Shown here: positions 1 through 12,300 of the stretch, in pieces
How positions within the stretch are numbered: position 1 is the first letter of the stretch
Layout of the letters: each line of letters begins with the position of its first letter
Source of the DNA: Cavia porcellus
Taxonomy: Eukaryota; Chordata; Mammalia; Rodentia; Caviidae
Direction of reading: 5' to 3'
Assembly: GCF_034190915.1 (NCBI RefSeq)
Contig: NW_026947699.1
Location: 248,001-312,000, forward strand
Length of the DNA stretch: 64,000 nucleotides
Translations under genes and position numbers: made by a program
Notes under the pieces: model-generated
Databases searched by the model: none
The model's input: only the letters and a program-made list of their open reading frames with translations
What the model was told of the DNA's origin: nothing

Positions 1-1525
1 CTAGTGAATGTAATGTAACACACACCCATACAATGCGCACCACCCCGTGATGTTTTTCACACTCCTACTAGTGAATGTAATGTAACACACACCCATACAA
101 TGCGCACCACCCCGTGATGTTTTTCTCACTCCTACTAGTGAATGTAATGTAACACACACCCATACAATGCGCACCACCCCGTGATGTTTTTCTCACTCCC
201 ACTAGTGAATGTAATGTAACACACAGCCATACAATGCGCACCACACCGTGATGATTTTCTCACTCCCACTAGTGAATGTAATGTAACACACACCCATACA
301 ATGCGCACCACCCCGTGATGTTTTTCTCAATCCCACTAGTGAATGTAATGTAACACACACCCATACAATGCGCACCACCCCGTGATGTTTTTCTCACTCC
401 TACTAGAGAATGTAATGTAACACACACCCATACAATGCGCACCACCCCGTGATGTTTTTCTCACTCCTACTAGTGAATGTAATGTAACACACACCCATAC
501 AATGCGCACCACACCGTGATGTTTTTCACACTCCTACTAGTGAATGTAATGTAACACACACCCATACAATGCGCACCACCCCGTGATGTTTTTCACACTC
601 CTACTAGTGAATGTAATGTAACACACAGCCATACAATGTGCACCACCCCGTGATGTTTTTCTCACTCCCACTAGTGAATGTAATGTAACACACAGCCATA
701 CAATGCGCACCACACCGTGATGATTTTCTCACTCCCACTAGTGAATGTAATGTAACACACACCCATACAATGCGCACCACCCCGTGATGTTTTTCTCACT
801 CCCACTAGTGAATGTAATGTAACACACACCCATACAATGCGCACCACCCCGTGATGTTTTTCTCACTCCCACTAGTGAATGTAATGTAACACACACCGAT
901 ACAATGCGCACCACCCCGTGATGTTTTTCTCACTGCTACTAGTGAATGTAATGTAACACACACCCATACATTGCGCGCCACCCCGTGATGTTTTTCTCAC
1001 TCCTACTAGTGAATGTAATGTAACACACACCCATACAATGCGCACCACCCCGTGATGTTTTTCTCACTCCTACTAGTGAATCTAATGTAACACACACCCA
1101 TACAATGCGCACCACACCGTGATGTTTTTCTCACTGCTACTAGTGAATGTAATGTAACACACACCCATACAATGCGCACCACCCCGTGATGTTTTTCTCA
1201 CTGCTACTAGTGAATGTAATGTAACACACACCCATACAATGCGCACCACCCCGTGATGTTTTTCTCACTGCTACTAGTTAATGTAATGTAACACACACCC
1301 ATACAATGCGCACCACCCCGTGATGTTTTTCTCACTGCTACTAGTGAATGTAATGTAACACACTCCCATACAATGCGCACCACCCCGTGATGTTTTTCTC
1401 ACTGCTACTAGTGAATCTAATGTAACACACACCCATACAATGCGCACCACCCCGTGATGTTTTTCTCACTCCTACTAGTGAATGTAATGTAACACACACC
1501 CATACAATGCGCACCACCCCGTGAT
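1..1525. repeat. Segment duplicated at 39,712-41,235
   Basis: The order of variant monomers here is repeated about 39.7 kb downstream. Shared rare changes include CTCAATCCC (326 and 40,037), ACTAGAGAATG (near 408 and 40,115), AATGTGCACC (near 634 and 40,347), ACATTGCGC (near 970 and 40,680), GTTAATG (1,277 and 40,987) and ACACTCCCATAC (near 1,362 and 41,071). The offset is 39,711, then 39,710 after a one-base T-tract deletion near 40,500. Similarity is lost past about 1,525, where TTTTTCACAC monomers here face TAGTG monomers there. Its first 14 monomers are also repeated at 2,279. Confidence 0.9.
68..134. repeat. Reference 67-bp monomer (commonest form)
   Basis: The second monomer matches the commonest form and serves here as numbering reference (position 1 = C of CTAGTG). 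It contains half of an ACTAGT palindrome at its border, a five-base direct repeat (AATGT AATGT, positions 7-16), a CA-rich stretch (18-28), TGCGCA with the first CpG (36-37), a C4 run followed by the second CpG (46-47), and a T5 tract (53-57). Composition is A19 C21 G9 T18. Recurrent variant positions across the array are 3 (A/T), 10 (G/C), 13 (A/G), 22 (A/C), 25 (C/G), 31 (C/A), 33 (A/G), 35-38, 44 (C/A), 53 (T/A), 59 (T/A) and 64-66 (CCT, CCC, GCT or CGT). Confidence 0.95.
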
Positions 1526-2278
1526 GTTTTTCACACTCCTACTAGTGAATGTAATGTAACACACACCCATACAATGCGCACCACCCCGTGATGTTTTTCT
1601 CACTCCTACTAGTGAATGTAATGTAACACACACCCATACAATGCGCACCACCCCGTGATGTTTTTCTCACTCCCACTAGTGAATGTAATGTAACACACAG
1701 CCATACAATGCGCACCACACCGTGATGATTTTCTCACTCCCACTAGTGAATGTAATGTAACACACACCCATACAATGCGCACCACCCCGTGATGTTTTTC
1801 TCACTGCTACTAGTGAATGTAATGTAACACACTCCCATACAATGCGCACCACCCCGTGATGTTTTTATCACTGCTACTAGTGAATCTAATGTAACACACA
1901 CCCATACAATGCGCACCACCCCGTGATGTTTTTCTCACTCCTACTAGTGAATGTAATGTAACACACACCCATACAATGCGCACCACCCCGTGATGTTTTT
2001 CTCACTCCTACTAGTGAATGTAGTGTAACACACACCCATACAATGCGCACCACCCCGTGATGTTTTTCTCACTCCTACTAGTGAATGTAGTGTAACACAC
2101 ACCCATACAATGCGCACCACCCCGTGATGTTTTTCTCACTCCTACTAGTGAATGTAGTGTAACACACACCCATACAATGCGCACCACCCCGTGATGTTTT
2201 TCTCACTCCTACTAGTGAATGTAATGTAACACACACCCATACAATGCGCACCACCCCGTGATGTTTTTCTCACTCCTA
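1526..2278. repeat. Link segment, related to 3.15-3.7 kb
   Basis: The first part repeats the opening variant order of the window, including a CAGCC marker near 1,700. It then passes into CTGCTAC monomers with TTTTTATCAC (near 1,862) and three successive TAGTG monomers (first at 2,021). The stretch from about 1,740 matches about 3,150-3,700 at an offset of 1,407 bp (21 monomers): TTTATCAC at 1,864 and 3,271, first TAGTG at 2,021 and 3,428. No non-satellite sequence is present. Confidence 0.8.
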
Positions 2279-3238
2279 CTAGTGAATGTAATGTAACACA
2301 CACCCATACAATGCGCACCACCCCGTGATGTTTTTCACACTCCTACTAGTGAATGTAATGTAACACACACCCATACAATGCGCACCACCCCGTGATGTTT
2401 TTCTCACTCCTACTAGTGAATGTAATGTAACACACACCCATACAATGCGCACCACCCCGTGATGTTTTTCTCACTCCCACTAGTGAATGTAATGTAACAC
2501 ACAGCCATACAATGCGCACCACCCCGTGATGATTTTCTCACTCCCACTAGTGAATGTAATGTAACACACACCCATACAATGCGCACCACCCCGTGATGTT
2601 TTTCTCAATCCCACTAGTGAATGTAATGTAACACACACCCATACAATGCGCACCACCCCGTGATGTTTTTCTCACTCCTACTAGAGAATGTAATGTAACA
2701 CACACCCATACAATGCGCACCACCCCGTGATGTTTTTCTCACTCCTACTAGTGAATGTAATGTAACACACACCCATACAATGCGCACCACACCGTGATGT
2801 TTTTCACACTCCTACTAGTGAATGTAATGTAACACACACCCATACAATGCGCACCAACCCGTGATGTTTTTCACACTCCTACTAGTGAATGTAATGTAAC
2901 ACACAGCCATACAATGTGCACCACCCCGTGATGTTTTTCTCACTCCCACTAGTGAATGTAATGTAACACACAGCCATACAATGCGCACCACACCGTGATG
3001 ATTTTCTCACTCCCACTAGTGAATGTAATGTAACACACACCCATACAATGCGCACCACCCCGTGATGTTTTTCTCACTCCCACTAGTGAATGTAATGTAA
3101 CACACACCCATACAATGCGCACCACCCCGTGATGTTTTTCTCACTCCCACTAGTGAATGTAATGTAACACACACCCATACAATGCGCACCACCCCGTGAT
3201 GTTTTTCTCACTGCTACTAGTGAATGTAATGTAACACA
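2279..3238. repeat. Second copy of window start (34-monomer duplication)
   Basis: Matches 1-960 at an offset of 2,278 bp, exactly 34 monomers. The rare CTCAATCCC junction is at 326 and 2,604, and the ACTAGAGAATG and AATGTGCACC monomers also correspond. One CAGCC monomer keeps CCCCG before GATGATTTT here (near 2,525) where the first copy has CACACCG. The copies part company near 960 and 3,238, where ACATTGCGC is replaced by ACACTCCCATAC. Confidence 0.88.
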
Positions 3239-4139
3239 CTCCCATACAATGCGCACCACCCCGTGATGTTTTTATCACTGCTACTAGTGAATCTAATGTA
3301 ACACACACCCATACAATGCGCACCACCCCGTGATGTTTTTCTCACTCCTACTAGTGAATGTAATGTAACACACACCCATACAATGCGCACCACCCCGTGA
3401 TGTTTTTCTCACTCCTACTAGTGAATGTAGTGTAACACACACCCATACAACGCGCACCACCCCGTGATGTTTTTCTCACTCCTACTAGTGAATGTAGTGT
3501 AACACACACCCATACAATGCGCACCACCCCGTGATGTTTTTCTCACTCCTACTAGTGAATGTAGTGTAACACACACCCATACAATGCGCACCACCCCGTG
3601 ATGTTTTTCTCACTCCTACTAGTGAATGTAATGTAACACACACCCATACAATGCGCACCACCCCGTGATGTTTTTCTCACTCCTACTAGTGAATGTAATG
3701 TAACACACACCCATACAATGCGCACCACCCCGTGATGTTTTTCTCACTCCTACTAGTGAATGTAATGTAACACACACCCATACAATGCGCACCACCCCGT
3801 GATGTTTTTCTCACTCCTACTAGAGAATGTAATGTAACACACACCCATACAATGCGCACCACCCCGTGATGTTTTTCTCACTGCTACTAGTGAATCTAAT
3901 GAAACACACACCCATACAATGCGCACCACCCCGTGATGTTTTTCTCACTCCTACTAGTGAATCTAATGTAACACACACCCATACAATGCGCACCACCCCG
4001 TGATGTTTTTCTCACTCCTACTAGTGAATGTAATGTAACACACACCCATACAATGCGCACCACCCCGTGATGTTTTTCTCACTCCCACTAGTGAATGTAA
4101 TGTAACACACACCCATACAATGCGCACCACCCGTGATGT
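3239..4139. repeat. Link segment with TAGTG triplet and first C-run deletion
   Basis: Holds CTGCTAC monomers with TTTTTATCAC (near 3,271), an AATCTAATG monomer, three TAGTG monomers (from 3,428), an ACTAGAGAATG monomer near 3,830 and an AATCTAATGAAAC monomer near 3,900. The first one-base deletion in the C4 run (CACCCGTGATG) is near 4,130. Parts match 41,180-42,060. Entirely satellite. Confidence 0.8.
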
Positions 4140-7100
4140 TTTTCTCACTCCTACTAGTGAATCTAATGTAACACCCACCCATACAATGCGCACCACCCCG
4201 TGATGATTTTCTCACTCCTACTAGTGAATGTAATGTAACACACACCCATACAATGCGCACCACCCGTGATGTTTTTCTCACTCCTACTAGTGAATGTAAT
4301 GTAACACACACCCATACAATGCGCACCACCCCGTGATGTTTTTCTCACTCCTACTAGTGAATGTAATGTAACACACACTCATACAATGCGCACCACCCCG
4401 TGATGTTTTTCACACTCCTATTAGTGAATGTAATGTAACACACACCCATACAATGCGCACCACCCCGTGATGTTTTTCTCACTCCTACTAGTGAATGTAA
4501 TGTAACACACACCCATACAATGCGCACCACCCCGTGATGTTTTTCTCACTCCCACTAGTGAATGTAATGTAACACACAGTAATACAATGCGCACCACACC
4601 GTGATGATTTTCTCACTCCCACTAGTGAATGTAATGTAACACACACCCATACAATGCGCACCACCCCGTGATGTTTTTCTCACTCCCACTAGTGAATGTA
4701 ATGTAACACACACCCATACAATGCGCACCACACCGTGATGTTTTTCTCACTCCCACTAGTGAATCTAATGTAACACACACCCATACAATGCATAACACCC
4801 CGTGATGTTTTTCTCACTCCTACTAGTGAATCTAATGTAACACACACCCATACAATGCGCACCACCCCGTGATGTTTTTCTCACTCCTACTAGTGAATCT
4901 AAAGTAACACACACCCATACAATGCGCACCACACCGTGATGTTTTTCTCACTGCTACTAGTGAATGTCATGTAACACACACCCATACAATGCGCACCACC
5001 CGTGATGTTTTTCTCACTCCTACTAGTGAATCTAATGTAACACCCACCCATACAATGCGCACCACCCCGTGATGTTTTTCTCACTCCTACTAGTGAATGT
5101 AATGTAACACACACCCATACAATGCGCACCACCCCGTGATGTTTTTCACACTCCTACTAGTGAATGTAATGTAACACACACCCATACAATGCGCACCACC
5201 CCGTGATGTTTTTCTCACTCGTACTAGTGAATGTAATGTAACACACACCCATACAATGCGCACCACCCCGTGATGTTTTTCTCACTCCCACTAGTGAATG
5301 TAATGTAACACACAGCCATACAATGCGCACCACACCATGATGATTTTCTCACTCCCACTAGTGAATGTAATGTAACACACACCCATACAATGCGCACCAC
5401 CCCGTGATGTTTTTCTCACTCCCACTAGTGAATGTAATGTAACACACACTCATACAATGCGCACCACCCCGTGATGTTTTTCTCACTCCCACTAGTGAAT
5501 GTAATGTAACACACACCCATACAATGCATACCACCCCGTGATGTTTTTCTCACTCGTACTAGTGAATCTAATGTAACACACACCCATACAATGCGCACCA
5601 CCCCGTGATGTTTTTCTCACTTCTACTAGTGAATCTAATGTAACACACACCCATAAAATGCGCACCACGCCGTGATGTTTTTCTCACTCCTACTAGTGAA
5701 TGTAATGTAACACACACCCATACAATGCGCACCACCCCGTGATGTTTTTCTCACTCCTACTAGTGAATGTAATGTAACACACACCCATACAATGCTCACC
5801 ACCCCGTGATGTTTTTCTCACTCCTACTAGTGAATGTAATGTAACACACACCCATACAATGCGCACCACACCGTGATGTTTTTCTCACTCCTACTAGTGA
5901 ATGTAATGTAACACACACCCATACAATGCGCACCACCCCGTGATGTTTTTCACACTCCTACTAGTGAATGTAATGTAACACACACCCATACAATGCGCAC
6001 CACCCCGCGATGTTTTTCTCACTCGTACTTGTGAATGTAATGTAACACACACCCATACAATGTGCACCACCCCGTGATGTTTTAGTCACTCCCACTAGTG
6101 AATGTAATGTAACACACAGCCATACAATGCGCACCACACCGTGATGATTTTCTCACTCCCACTAGTGAATGTAATGTAACACACACCCATACAATGCGCA
6201 CCACCCCGTGATGTTTTTCTCACTCCCACTAGTGAATGTAATGTAACACACACCCATACAATGCGCACCACCCCGTGATGTTTTTCTCACTCCCACTAGT
6301 GAATGTAATGTAACACACACCCATACAATGCGCACCACCCCGTGATGTTTTTCTCACTCCCACTAGTGAATGTAATGTAACACACACCCATACAATGCGC
6401 ACCACACCGTGATGTTTTTCTCACTCCCACTAGTGAATGTAATGTAACACACACCCATACAATACGCACCACCCCGTGATGTTTTTCTCACTCCCACTTG
6501 TGAATGTAATGTAACACACACCCATACAGTGCGCACCACCCCGTGATGTTTTTCTCACTCCTACTAGTGAATCCAATGTAACACACACCCATACAATGCG
6601 CACCACCCCGTGATGTTTTTCTCACTCCTACTAGTGAATGTAATGTAACACACACCCATACAATGCGCACCACCCAGTGATGTATTTCTCACTCCTACTA
6701 GTGAATGTAATGTAACACACACCCATACAATGCGCACCACCCCGTGATGTTTTTCTCACTCCTACTAGTGAATGTAATGTAACACACACCCATACAATGC
6801 GCACCACCCCGTGATGTTTTTCTCACTCCTACTAGTGAATCTAATGTAACACACACCCATACAATGCGCACCACACCGTGATGTTTTTCTCACTGCTACT
6901 AGTGAATGTAATGTAACACACACCCATACAATGCGCACCACCCCGTGATGTTTTTCTCACTGCTACTAGTGAATGTAATGTAACACACACCCATACAATG
7001 CGCACCACCCCGTGATGTTTTTCTCACTGCTACTAGTGAATGTAATGTAACACACACCCATACAATGCGCACCACCCCGTGATGTTTTTCTCACTGCTAC

Positions 7101-7286
7101 TAGTGAATCTAATGTAACACACACCCATACAATGCGCACCACCCCGTGATGTTTTTCTCACTCCTACTAGTGAATGTAATGTAACACACACCCATACAAT
7201 CCGCACCACCCCGTGATGTTTTTCTCACTCCTACTAGTGAATGTAGTGTAACACACACCCATACAATGCGCACCACCCCGTGATGT
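4140..7286. repeat. 47-monomer block, unit 1 of a 3,147-bp tandem duplication
   Basis: Shared landmarks at a constant offset of 3,147 bp (47 x 67 minus 2) tie this block to the next: ACACTCATAC (4,378 and 7,525), CAGTAATAC facing CAGTCATAC (near 4,577 and 7,724), AATGTCATG (4,963 and 8,110), the CCCGCGATG plus CTTGTG pair (near 6,005 and 9,152), AATCCAATG (near 6,573 and 9,718) and CCAGTGATGTATTTC (near 6,675 and 9,822). One-base C-run deletions lie near 4,262 and 5,008. The part 4,961-6,190 also matches 43,329-44,560 at offset 38,368. The duplication edge is close to 7,287, where TAGTG passes into AATCTAATG with ACACCCACCC. Confidence 0.88.
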
Positions 7287-10200
7287 TTTTCTCACTCCTA
7301 CTAGTGAATCTAATGTAACACCCACCCATACAATGCGCACCACCCCGTGATGTTTTTCTCACTCCTACTAGTGAATGTAATGTAACACACACCCATACAA
7401 TGCGCACCACCCGTGATGTTTTTCTCACTCCTACTAGTGAATGTAATGTAACACACGCCCATACAATGCGCACCACCCCGTGATGTTTTTCTCACTCCTA
7501 CTAGTGAATGTAATGTAACACACACTCATACAATGCGCACCACCCCGTGATGTTTTTCACACTCCTACTAGTGAATGTAATGTAACACACACCCATACAA
7601 TGCGCACCACCCCGTGATGTTTTTCTCACTCCTACTAGTGAATGTAATGTAACACACACCCATACAATGCGCACCACCCCGTGATGTTTTTCTCACTCCC
7701 ACTAGTGAATGTAATGTAACACACAGTCATACAATGCGCACCACACCGTGATGATTTTCTCACTCCCACTAGTGAATGTAATGTAACACACACCCATACA
7801 ATGCGCACCACCCCGTGATGTTTTTCTCACTCCCAATAGTGAAGGTAATGTAACACACACCCATACAATGCGCACCACCCCGTGATGTTTTTCTCACTCC
7901 CACTAGTGAATCTAATGTAACACACACCCATACAATGCATAACACCCCGTGATGTTTTTCTCACTCCTACTAGTGAATCTAATGTAACACACACCCATAC
8001 AATGCGCACCACCCCGTGATGTTTTTCTCACTCCTACTAGTGAATCTAATGTAACACACACCCATACAATGCGCACCACCCCGTGATGTTTTTCTCACTG
8101 CTACTAGTGAATGTCATGTAACACACACCCATACAATGTGCACCACCCGTGATGTTTTTCTCACTCCTACTAGTGAATCTAATGTAACACCCACCCATAC
8201 AATGCGCACCACCCCGTGATGTTTTTCTCACTCCTACTAGTGAATGTAATGTAACACACACCCATACAATGCGGACCACCCCGTGATGTTTTTCACACTC
8301 CTACTAGTGAATGTAATGTAACACACACCCATACAATGCGCACCACCCCGTGATGTTTTTCTCACTCGTACTAGTGAATGTAATGTAACACACACCCATA
8401 CAATGCGCACCACCCCGTGATGTTTTTCTCACTCCCACTAGTGAATGTAATGTAACACACAGCCATACAATGCGCACCACACCATGATGATTTTCTCACT
8501 CCCACTAGTGAATGTAATGTAACACACACCCATACAATGCGCACCACCCCGTGATGTTTTTCTCACTCCCACTAGTGAATGTAATGTAACACACACCCAT
8601 ACAATGCGCACCACCCCGTGATGTTTTTCTCACTCCCACTAGTGAATGTAATGTAACACACACCCATACAATGCATACCACCCCGTGATGTTTTTCTCAC
8701 TCCTACTAGTGAATCTAATGTAACACACACCCATACAATGCGCACCACCCCGTGATGTTTTTCTCACTCCGACTAGTGAATCTAATGTAACACACACCCA
8801 TAAAATGCGCACCACCCCGTGATGTTTTTCTCACTCCTACTAGTGAATGTAATGTAACACACACCCATACAATGCGCACCACCCCGTGATGTTTTTCTCA
8901 CTCCTACTAGTGAATGTAATGGAACACACACCCATACAATGCTCACCACCCCGTGATGTTTTTCTCACTCCTACTAGTGAATGTAATGTAACACACACCC
9001 ATACAATGCGCACCACCCCGTGATGTTTTTCTCACTCCTACTAGTGAATGTAATGTAACACACACCCATACAATGCGCACCACCCCGTGATGTTTTTCAC
9101 ACTTCTACTAGTGAATGTAATGTAACACACACCCATACAATGCGCACCACCCCGCGATGTTTTTCTCACTCGTACTTGTGAATGTAATGTAACACACACC
9201 CATACAATGTGCACCACCCCGTGATGTTTTTCTCACTCCCACTAGTGAATGTAATGTAACACACAGCCATACAATGCGCACCACACCGTGATGATTTTCT
9301 CACTCCCACTAGTGAATGTAATGTAACACACACCCATACAATGCGCACCACCCCGTGATGTTTTTCTCACTCCCACTAGTGAATGTAATGTAACACACAC
9401 CCATACAATGCGCACCACCCCGTGATGTTTTTCTCACTCCCACTAGTGAATGTAATGTAACACACACCCATACAATGCGCACCACCCCGTGATGTTTTTC
9501 TCACTCCCACTAGTGAATGTAATGTAACACACACCCATACAATGCGCACCACCCCGTGATGTTTTTCTCACTCCCACTAGTGAATGTAATGTAACACACA
9601 CCCATAGAATACGCACCACCCCGTGATGTTTTTCTCACTCCCACTTGTGAATGTAATGTAACACACACCCATACAGTGCGCACCACCCCGTGATGTTTTT
9701 CTCACTCCTACTAGTGAATCCAATGTAACACACACCCATACAATGCGCACCACCCCGTGATGTTTTTCTCACTCCTACTAGTGAATGTAATGTAACACAC
9801 ACCCATAAAATGCGCACCACCCAGTGATGTATTTCTCACTCCTACTAGTGAATGTAATGTAACACACACCCATACAATGCGCACCACCCCGTGATGTTTT
9901 TCTCACTCCTACTAGTGAATGTAATGTAACACACACCCATACAATGCGCACCACCCCGTGATGTTTTTCTCACTCCTACTAGTGAATCTAATGTAACACA
10001 CACCCATACAATGCGCACCACACCGTGATGTTTTTCTCACTGCTACTAGTGAATGTAATGTAACACACACCCATACAATGCGCACCACCCCGTGATGTTT
10101 TTCTCACTGCTACTAGTGAATGTAATGTAACACACACCCATACAATTCGCACCACCCCGTGATGTTTTTCTCACTGCTACTAGTGAATGTAATGTAACAC

Positions 10201-10433
10201 ACACCCATACAATGCGCACCACCCCGTGATGTTTTTCTCACTGCTACTAGTGAATCTAATGTAACACACACCCATACAATGCGCACCACCCCGTGATGTT
10301 TTTCTCACTCCTACTAGTGAATGTAATGTAACACACACCCATACAATGCGCACCACCCCGTGATGTTTTTCTCACTCCTACTAGTGAATGTAGTGTAACA
10401 CACACCCATACAATGCGCACCACCCCGTGATGT
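7287..10433. repeat. 47-monomer block, unit 2 of a 3,147-bp tandem duplication
   Basis: Follows unit 1 directly and repeats its variant order. It differs by private substitutions such as GCGGACC near 8,272, TAATGGAAC near 8,930 and CATAGAAT near 9,605. One-base C-run deletions occur near 7,410 and 8,145, matching those near 4,262 and 5,008 in unit 1. From just before this unit, 6,960-9,640 also matches 44,858-47,400 at offset 37,898. After two monomers lost in that distant copy the match continues at 37,764. Confidence 0.88.
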
Positions 10434-12300
10434 TTTTCTCACTCCTACTAGTGAATGTAGTGTAACACACACCCATACAATGCGCACCACCCCGTGATGT
10501 TTTTCTCACTCCTACTAGTGAATGTAGTGTAACACACACCCATACAATGCGCACCACCCCGTGATGTTTTTCTCACTCCTACTAGTGAATCTAATGTAAC
10601 ACCCACCCATACAATGCGCACCACCCCGTGATGTTTTTCTCACTCCTACTAGTGAATGTAATGTAACACACACCCATACAATGCGCACCACCCCGTGATG
10701 TTTTTCACACTCCTACTAGTGAATGTAATGTAACACACACCCATACAATGCGCACCACCCCGTGATGTTTTTCTCACTCGTACTAGTGAATGTAATGTAA
10801 CACACACCCATACAATGCGCACCACCCCGTGATGTTTTTCTCACTCCCACTAGTGAATGTAATGTAACACACAGCCATACAATGCGCAGCACACCGTGAT
10901 GATTTTCTCACTCCCACTAGTGAATGTAATGTAACACACACCCATACAATGCGCACCACCCCGTGATGTTTTTCTCACTCCCACTAGTGAATGTAATGTA
11001 ACACACACCCATACAATGCGCACCACCCCGTGATGTTTTTCTCACTCCTACTAGTGAATCTAATGTAACACACCCCCATAAAATGCGCACCACCCCGTGA
11101 TGTTTTTCTCACTCCTACTAGTGAATGTAATGTAACACACACCCATACAATGCGCACCACCCCGTGATGTTTTTCTCACTCCTACTAGTGAATGTAATGT
11201 AACACACACCCATACAATGCTCACCACCCCGTGATGTTTTTCTCACTCCTACTAGTGAATGTAATGTAACACACACCCATACAATGCGCACCACCCCGTG
11301 ATGTTTTTCTCACTCCTACTAGTGAATGTAATGTAACACACACCCATACAATGCGCACCACCCCGTGATGTTTTTCACACTCCTACTAGTGAATGTAATG
11401 TAACACACACCCATACAATGCGCACCACCCCGTGATGTTTTTCTCACTCGTACTAGTGAATGTAATGTAACACACACCCATACAATGTGCACCACCCCGT
11501 GATGTTTTTCTCACTCCCACTAGTGAATGTAATGTAACACACAGCCATACAATGCGCACCACACCGTGATGATTTTCTCACTCCCACTAGTGAATGTAAT
11601 GTAACACACAGCCATACAATGCGCACCACCCCGTGATGTTTTTCTCACTCCCACTAGTGAATGTAATGTAACACACACCCATACAATGCGCACCACCCCG
11701 TGATGTTTTTCTCACTCCCACTAGTGAATGTAATGTAACACACACCCATACAATGCGCACCACCCCGTGATGTTTTTCTCACTCCCACTAGTGAATGTAA
11801 TGTAACACACACCCATACAATGCGCACCACCCCGTGATGTTTTTCTCACTCCCACTAGTGAATGTAATGTAACACACACCCATACAGTGCGCACCACCCC
11901 GTGATGTTTTTCTCACTCCCACTAGTGAATGTAATGTAACACACACCCATACAGTGCGCACCACCCCGTGATGTTTTTCTCACTCCCACTTGTGAATGTA
12001 ATGTAACACACACCCATACAGTGCGCACCACCCCGTGATGTTTTTCTCACTCCTACTAGTGAATCTAATGTAACACACACCCATACAATGCGCACCACCC
12101 AGTGATGTTTTTCTCACTCCTACTAGTGAATGTAATGTAACACACACCCATACAATGCGCACCACCCCGTGATGTTTTTCTCACTCCTACTAGTGAATGT
12201 AATGTAACACACACCCATACAATGCGCACCACCCCGTGATGTTTTTCTCACTCCTACTAGTGAATGTAATGTAACACACACCCATACAATGCGCACCACG
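10434..12300. repeat. Shared module: TAGTG triplet to CTTGTG monomers
   Basis: Starts in a TAGTG triplet, then an AATCTAATG monomer with ACACCCACCC (near 10,600), a TTTTTCACAC monomer, and a CAGCC marker carrying the rare GCGCAGCAC change (10,887). The same GCGCAGCAC change occurs at 48,651, 52,536 and 57,025, each inside a comparable series. Two adjacent CAGCC monomers (near 11,545 and 11,610), monomers with ACAGTGCGC, and CTTGTG at about 11,990 follow. This module therefore exists at least four times, at about 10.4, 48.2, 52.0 and 56.5 kb. Confidence 0.85.

Noticed and set aside
4560..4620. CAGTAATAC monomer as a possible different repeat family
   Set aside because: Only two substitutions from the CAGCC marker type. 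The copies at 7,725 and 45,623 read CAGTCATAC, an intermediate form.
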